Origin: Synergistaceae bacterium
Lineage (GTDB): Bacteria > Synergistota > Synergistia > Synergistales > Aminobacteriaceae
Direction of reading: 5' to 3'
Assembly (NCBI GenBank): GCA_017445205.1
Contig: JAFSUP010000060.1
Location: 1 to 34,103, forward strand
Length of the DNA: 34,103 nucleotides
Shown: piece by piece, positions 32,564 through 34,103 of the stretch
Layout of the letters: each line of letters opens with the position of its first letter
Position numbering within the stretch: position 1 is the stretch's first letter
Position numbers and translations under genes: made by a program
Notes under the pieces: model-generated
Told to the model about the DNA's origin: nothing
Seen by the model: only the letters and a program-made list of their open reading frames with translations
The model's database searches: none

Positions 32564-32835
32564 TGTATAAACCTTTCAAGCTGACTCAAAATTTCGCGCG
32601 TCATCACGAGCATTCTTTGCCCGATCCACGGCGACAATAACACGATACACAAGCACACCGCCAAAATTTTAGGAATAAATATCAAAGTCTGTTCCTGTAT
32701 AGACGTTGCCGTCTGTAAAATTCCAATGAATAGTCCGATTATCATTGCAGTTAATAATATCGGCAACGTAACGGAAATCATCGTCCAAATTGCTCCCGTG
32801 AGAATGTCAAGCAAACTTAAATTTGTAACCGGCAT
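32560..32835 (-). CDS. fliQ: Flagellar export-gate protein FliQ
   Basis: 91 residues, the exact family size. Two long membrane helices (about 15-42 and 52-78) flank the conserved loop QTATSIQEQTLIFIPKI, diagnostic of FliQ/SctS proteins. FliQ joins FliP and FliR in the export gate of the flagellar type III apparatus. Usually fliP, fliQ, fliR and flhB are contiguous; here fliQ has no flagellar neighbour on either side, since hicB-like follows and a divergent methyltransferase gene precedes. A type III secretion homologue (SctS) cannot be excluded, but no other secretion genes are near. AAGAAAGGGA upstream of the ATG is the likely ribosome binding site. Confidence 0.92.
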   Translation of the reverse strand: MPVTNLSLLDILTGAIWTMISVTLPILLTAMIIGLFIGILQTATSIQEQTLIFIPKILAVCLCIVLLSPWIGQRMLVMTREILSQLERFIQ

Positions 32836-32924
32836 TTTAATTCCCTTTCTTAAAAATTATTTTCATTATATAACGCGGAGCTGTGATAAAATCGGCATAT
32901 TTTTACGAGAGGAGATCAAGTCGA

Positions 32925-33959
32925 ATGGCGAAGAACACGGCGCTTCACAAGGCTATGAAGGCCAAGCAAGATGAATTTTACACGGACTTAAACGACATTT
33001 CCAACGAACTTTTTCATTATAGAGATTATTTTCGCGGCAAAACTATTTTGTGTAACTGCGACGACCCTTTTGAAAGCAACTTTTTTCAATACTTCGCGCT
33101 CTGGTTCAACGTCTACGGACTCAAAAAATTAATCGCGACTTCCTATGTTCAAAGTCCGGTTGCTCAATTAGAACTGCCGCTATTTGAAGAGGCAAAGCCC
33201 GAGAAAGAACGGACTCCTTATTGCGCAATAATGACCGAGTTCAAAGATTTCAACGGCGACGGAGCTGAAGATCTCGCTGACGTCGAATGGGCTTTGAAAA
33301 ATAACGGCATCGTTCACAAATTAAAAGGCGACGGCGATTTTAGAAGCCCGGAGTGTATCGAGTTTTTGAAAGAAGCCGACATCGTCGTTACAAATCCGCC
33401 GTTCTCGCTCTTTCGTGAATACGTCGCGCAACTAATCGAATACGATAAGAAATTTATAATCATTGGCAACAAAAACGCCGTTACTTACAAAGAAATTTTT
33501 CCGTTAATCATGCAAAATAAAATGTGGTTCGGAGTGGGCTTCAATGGCGGGAACGCTTATTTCAAAGTTCCTACTGATGATCCTTCGCGATACGCTAACG
33601 GCGTTTATAATCCAGAAGAAGAGCGTGTGAAATTTCGCAACGTAACATGGTACACAAATCTTCAACACCATCGACGAAACGAAAAAATGACTTTGTGGCG
33701 CAGATATTATGATGATCCGTCGATGTATCCAAAATATGATAATTATGACGCGATCGAAGTCAGCAAAACTTCCGACATTCCCTGCGATTATTACGAAGCA
33801 ATGGGAGTGCCGATTACGTTTCTTGATAAATATAATCCGGAGCAGTTTCACATACTTGGACTCGACAGATATATACCAGACAATCCGAAGCCGGGACGAA
33901 GGTTTACGATTAATGGCAAAGAAATTTACGCGAGAATTTTAATCAGGAGGAAGAAGTGA
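32925..33959 (+). CDS. EcoRI-type adenine-specific DNA methyltransferase, no restriction partner seen
   Basis: 344 residues from the ATG at 32925, chosen over one 14 codons upstream because GAGAGGAGAT lies just before it. The start AKNTALHKAMKAKQDEFYT and ILCNCDDPFESNF are typical of the EcoRI-like modification methylase family. Motif IV is VVTNPPFSLF (154-163), the N6-adenine catalytic NPPF. The GVGFNGGNAYFKVP, VTWYTNLQHHRR and GVPITFLDKYNPEQFHILG stretches follow. It methylates adenine in a specific DNA sequence that cannot be deduced here. No endonuclease gene is adjacent: fliQ diverges upstream and lpxI overlaps downstream. It is therefore likely an orphan, regulatory or self-protecting methylase, though a distant partner is possible. 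Confidence 0.88.
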   Translation: MAKNTALHKAMKAKQDEFYTDLNDISNELFHYRDYFRGKTILCNCDDPFESNFFQYFALWFNVYGLKKLIATSYVQSPVAQLELPLFEEAKPEKERTPYCAIMTEFKDFNGDGAEDLADVEWALKNNGIVHKLKGDGDFRSPECIEFLKEADIVVTNPPFSLFREYVAQLIEYDKKFIIIGNKNAVTYKEIFPLIMQNKMWFGVGFNGGNAYFKVPTDDPSRYANGVYNPEEERVKFRNVTWYTNLQHHRRNEKMTLWRRYYDDPSMYPKYDNYDAIEVSKTSDIPCDYYEAMGVPITFLDKYNPEQFHILGLDRYIPDNPKPGRRFTINGKEIYARILIRRKK

Positions 33960-34103
33960 AAAATAAAAATATCACACTCATAGCGGGCGAGGGAGTTTTG
34001 CCCGTCGAGATTGCAAAAAAATTAAAAAATTTTCAGCCTTCAACGTTAATACTTGCCATTCGCGACGACCCCGAAGTCTTGAGGCCATACGCCGGGAAAT
34101 TAA
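33956..34103 (+). CDS. lpxI: LpxI-like UDP-2,3-diacylglucosamine pyrophosphatase, N-terminal fragment
   Basis: The frame opens at a GTG (33956) overlapping the methyltransferase stop as GTGA, with AGGAGG just upstream, and runs off the right edge after 49 codons. The peptide begins MKNKNITLIAGEGVLPVEI and continues with KKLKNFQPSTLILAIRDDPE. The LIAGxGxLP start followed by a basic helix and a hydrophobic strand matches the N-terminal domain of LpxI, which cleaves UDP-2,3-diacylglucosamine to lipid X in lipid A synthesis. The call rests on this short segment but fits the lptA/lptB genes elsewhere in the window. Confidence 0.75.
   Translation, partial: MKNKNITLIAGEGVLPVEIAKKLKNFQPSTLILAIRDDPEVLRPYAGKL

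Noticed and set aside
1-34103. CRISPR array, prophage or intact insertion sequence
   Set aside because: No regularly spaced direct repeats with unique spacers, no integrase, transposase, phage structural or cas genes were seen in either strand.

Overview
The window looks like a chromosome segment from a diderm, lipopolysaccharide-making, probably anaerobic bacterium of moderately low GC. It encodes lipopolysaccharide export genes (an LptA/OstA-like protein and LptB), the start of lpxI, an inner-membrane PpiD/SurA-like foldase, flagellar FliQ, a FeoA-FeoB ferrous-iron transporter and no respiratory genes. The combination recalls an uncultured gut or rumen Synergistota, but that placement is inference. 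Most of the window is ordinary housekeeping sequence. I saw no prophage, CRISPR array or intact insertion sequence.

Region 1 (1-10.0 kb, nearly all minus strand): the first 20 codons of carB, a PpiD-like foldase with a very long acidic tail, DNA polymerase I without a recognisable proofreading site, a PAS-GGDEF-EAL protein whose two catalytic domains both look degenerate, and two tandem paralogous membrane hybrid histidine kinases. Region 2 (10.0-13.7 kb, plus strand) is divergent from it: a third hybrid kinase carrying both receiver and HPt domains, then a response regulator with a degenerate and an intact receiver. Together these make a dense phosphorelay/c-di-GMP signalling island around a short intergenic region that holds a perfect inverted repeat.

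Region 3 (13.7-15.6 kb): an overlooked small transcription unit (extended -10 promoter, GC-rich foldable leader, 48-residue Lys-rich membrane peptide, hairpin), the cdd-era pair on the minus strand, and an AT-rich gap with two perfect, inverted DnaA boxes. Region 4 (15.6-19.1 kb): a ThDP-dependent decarboxylase-like enzyme and a CoA-acylating aldehyde dehydrogenase, which suggest a 2-oxoacid to aldehyde to acyl-CoA route of unknown substrate, closed by a strong terminator.

Region 5 (19.2-23.5 kb, minus strand): grx-like, lptA-like, lptB, rlmD, smpB and tmRNA; smpB and tmRNA, the two parts of trans-translation, lie 18 nt apart. Region 6 (23.6-29.6 kb, plus strand): an isochorismatase-like hydrolase, an ArnT/PMT-like glycosyltransferase, an unknown secreted protein, galE, a PAS-PAS-GGDEF cyclase and rsmA, ending in a terminator shared with the converging feoAB. 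Region 7 (29.6-34.1 kb): feoAB with a roughly 300-nt foldable upstream region, a HicB-like protein overlapping fliQ, an EcoRI-type adenine methyltransferase and the start of lpxI.

A short heptameric repeat (consensus RTKAGGA) appears in tandem just downstream of genes at four loci. Recurrent extended -10 promoters of the form TGTTATAAT/TGTTATACT are visible in three gaps.
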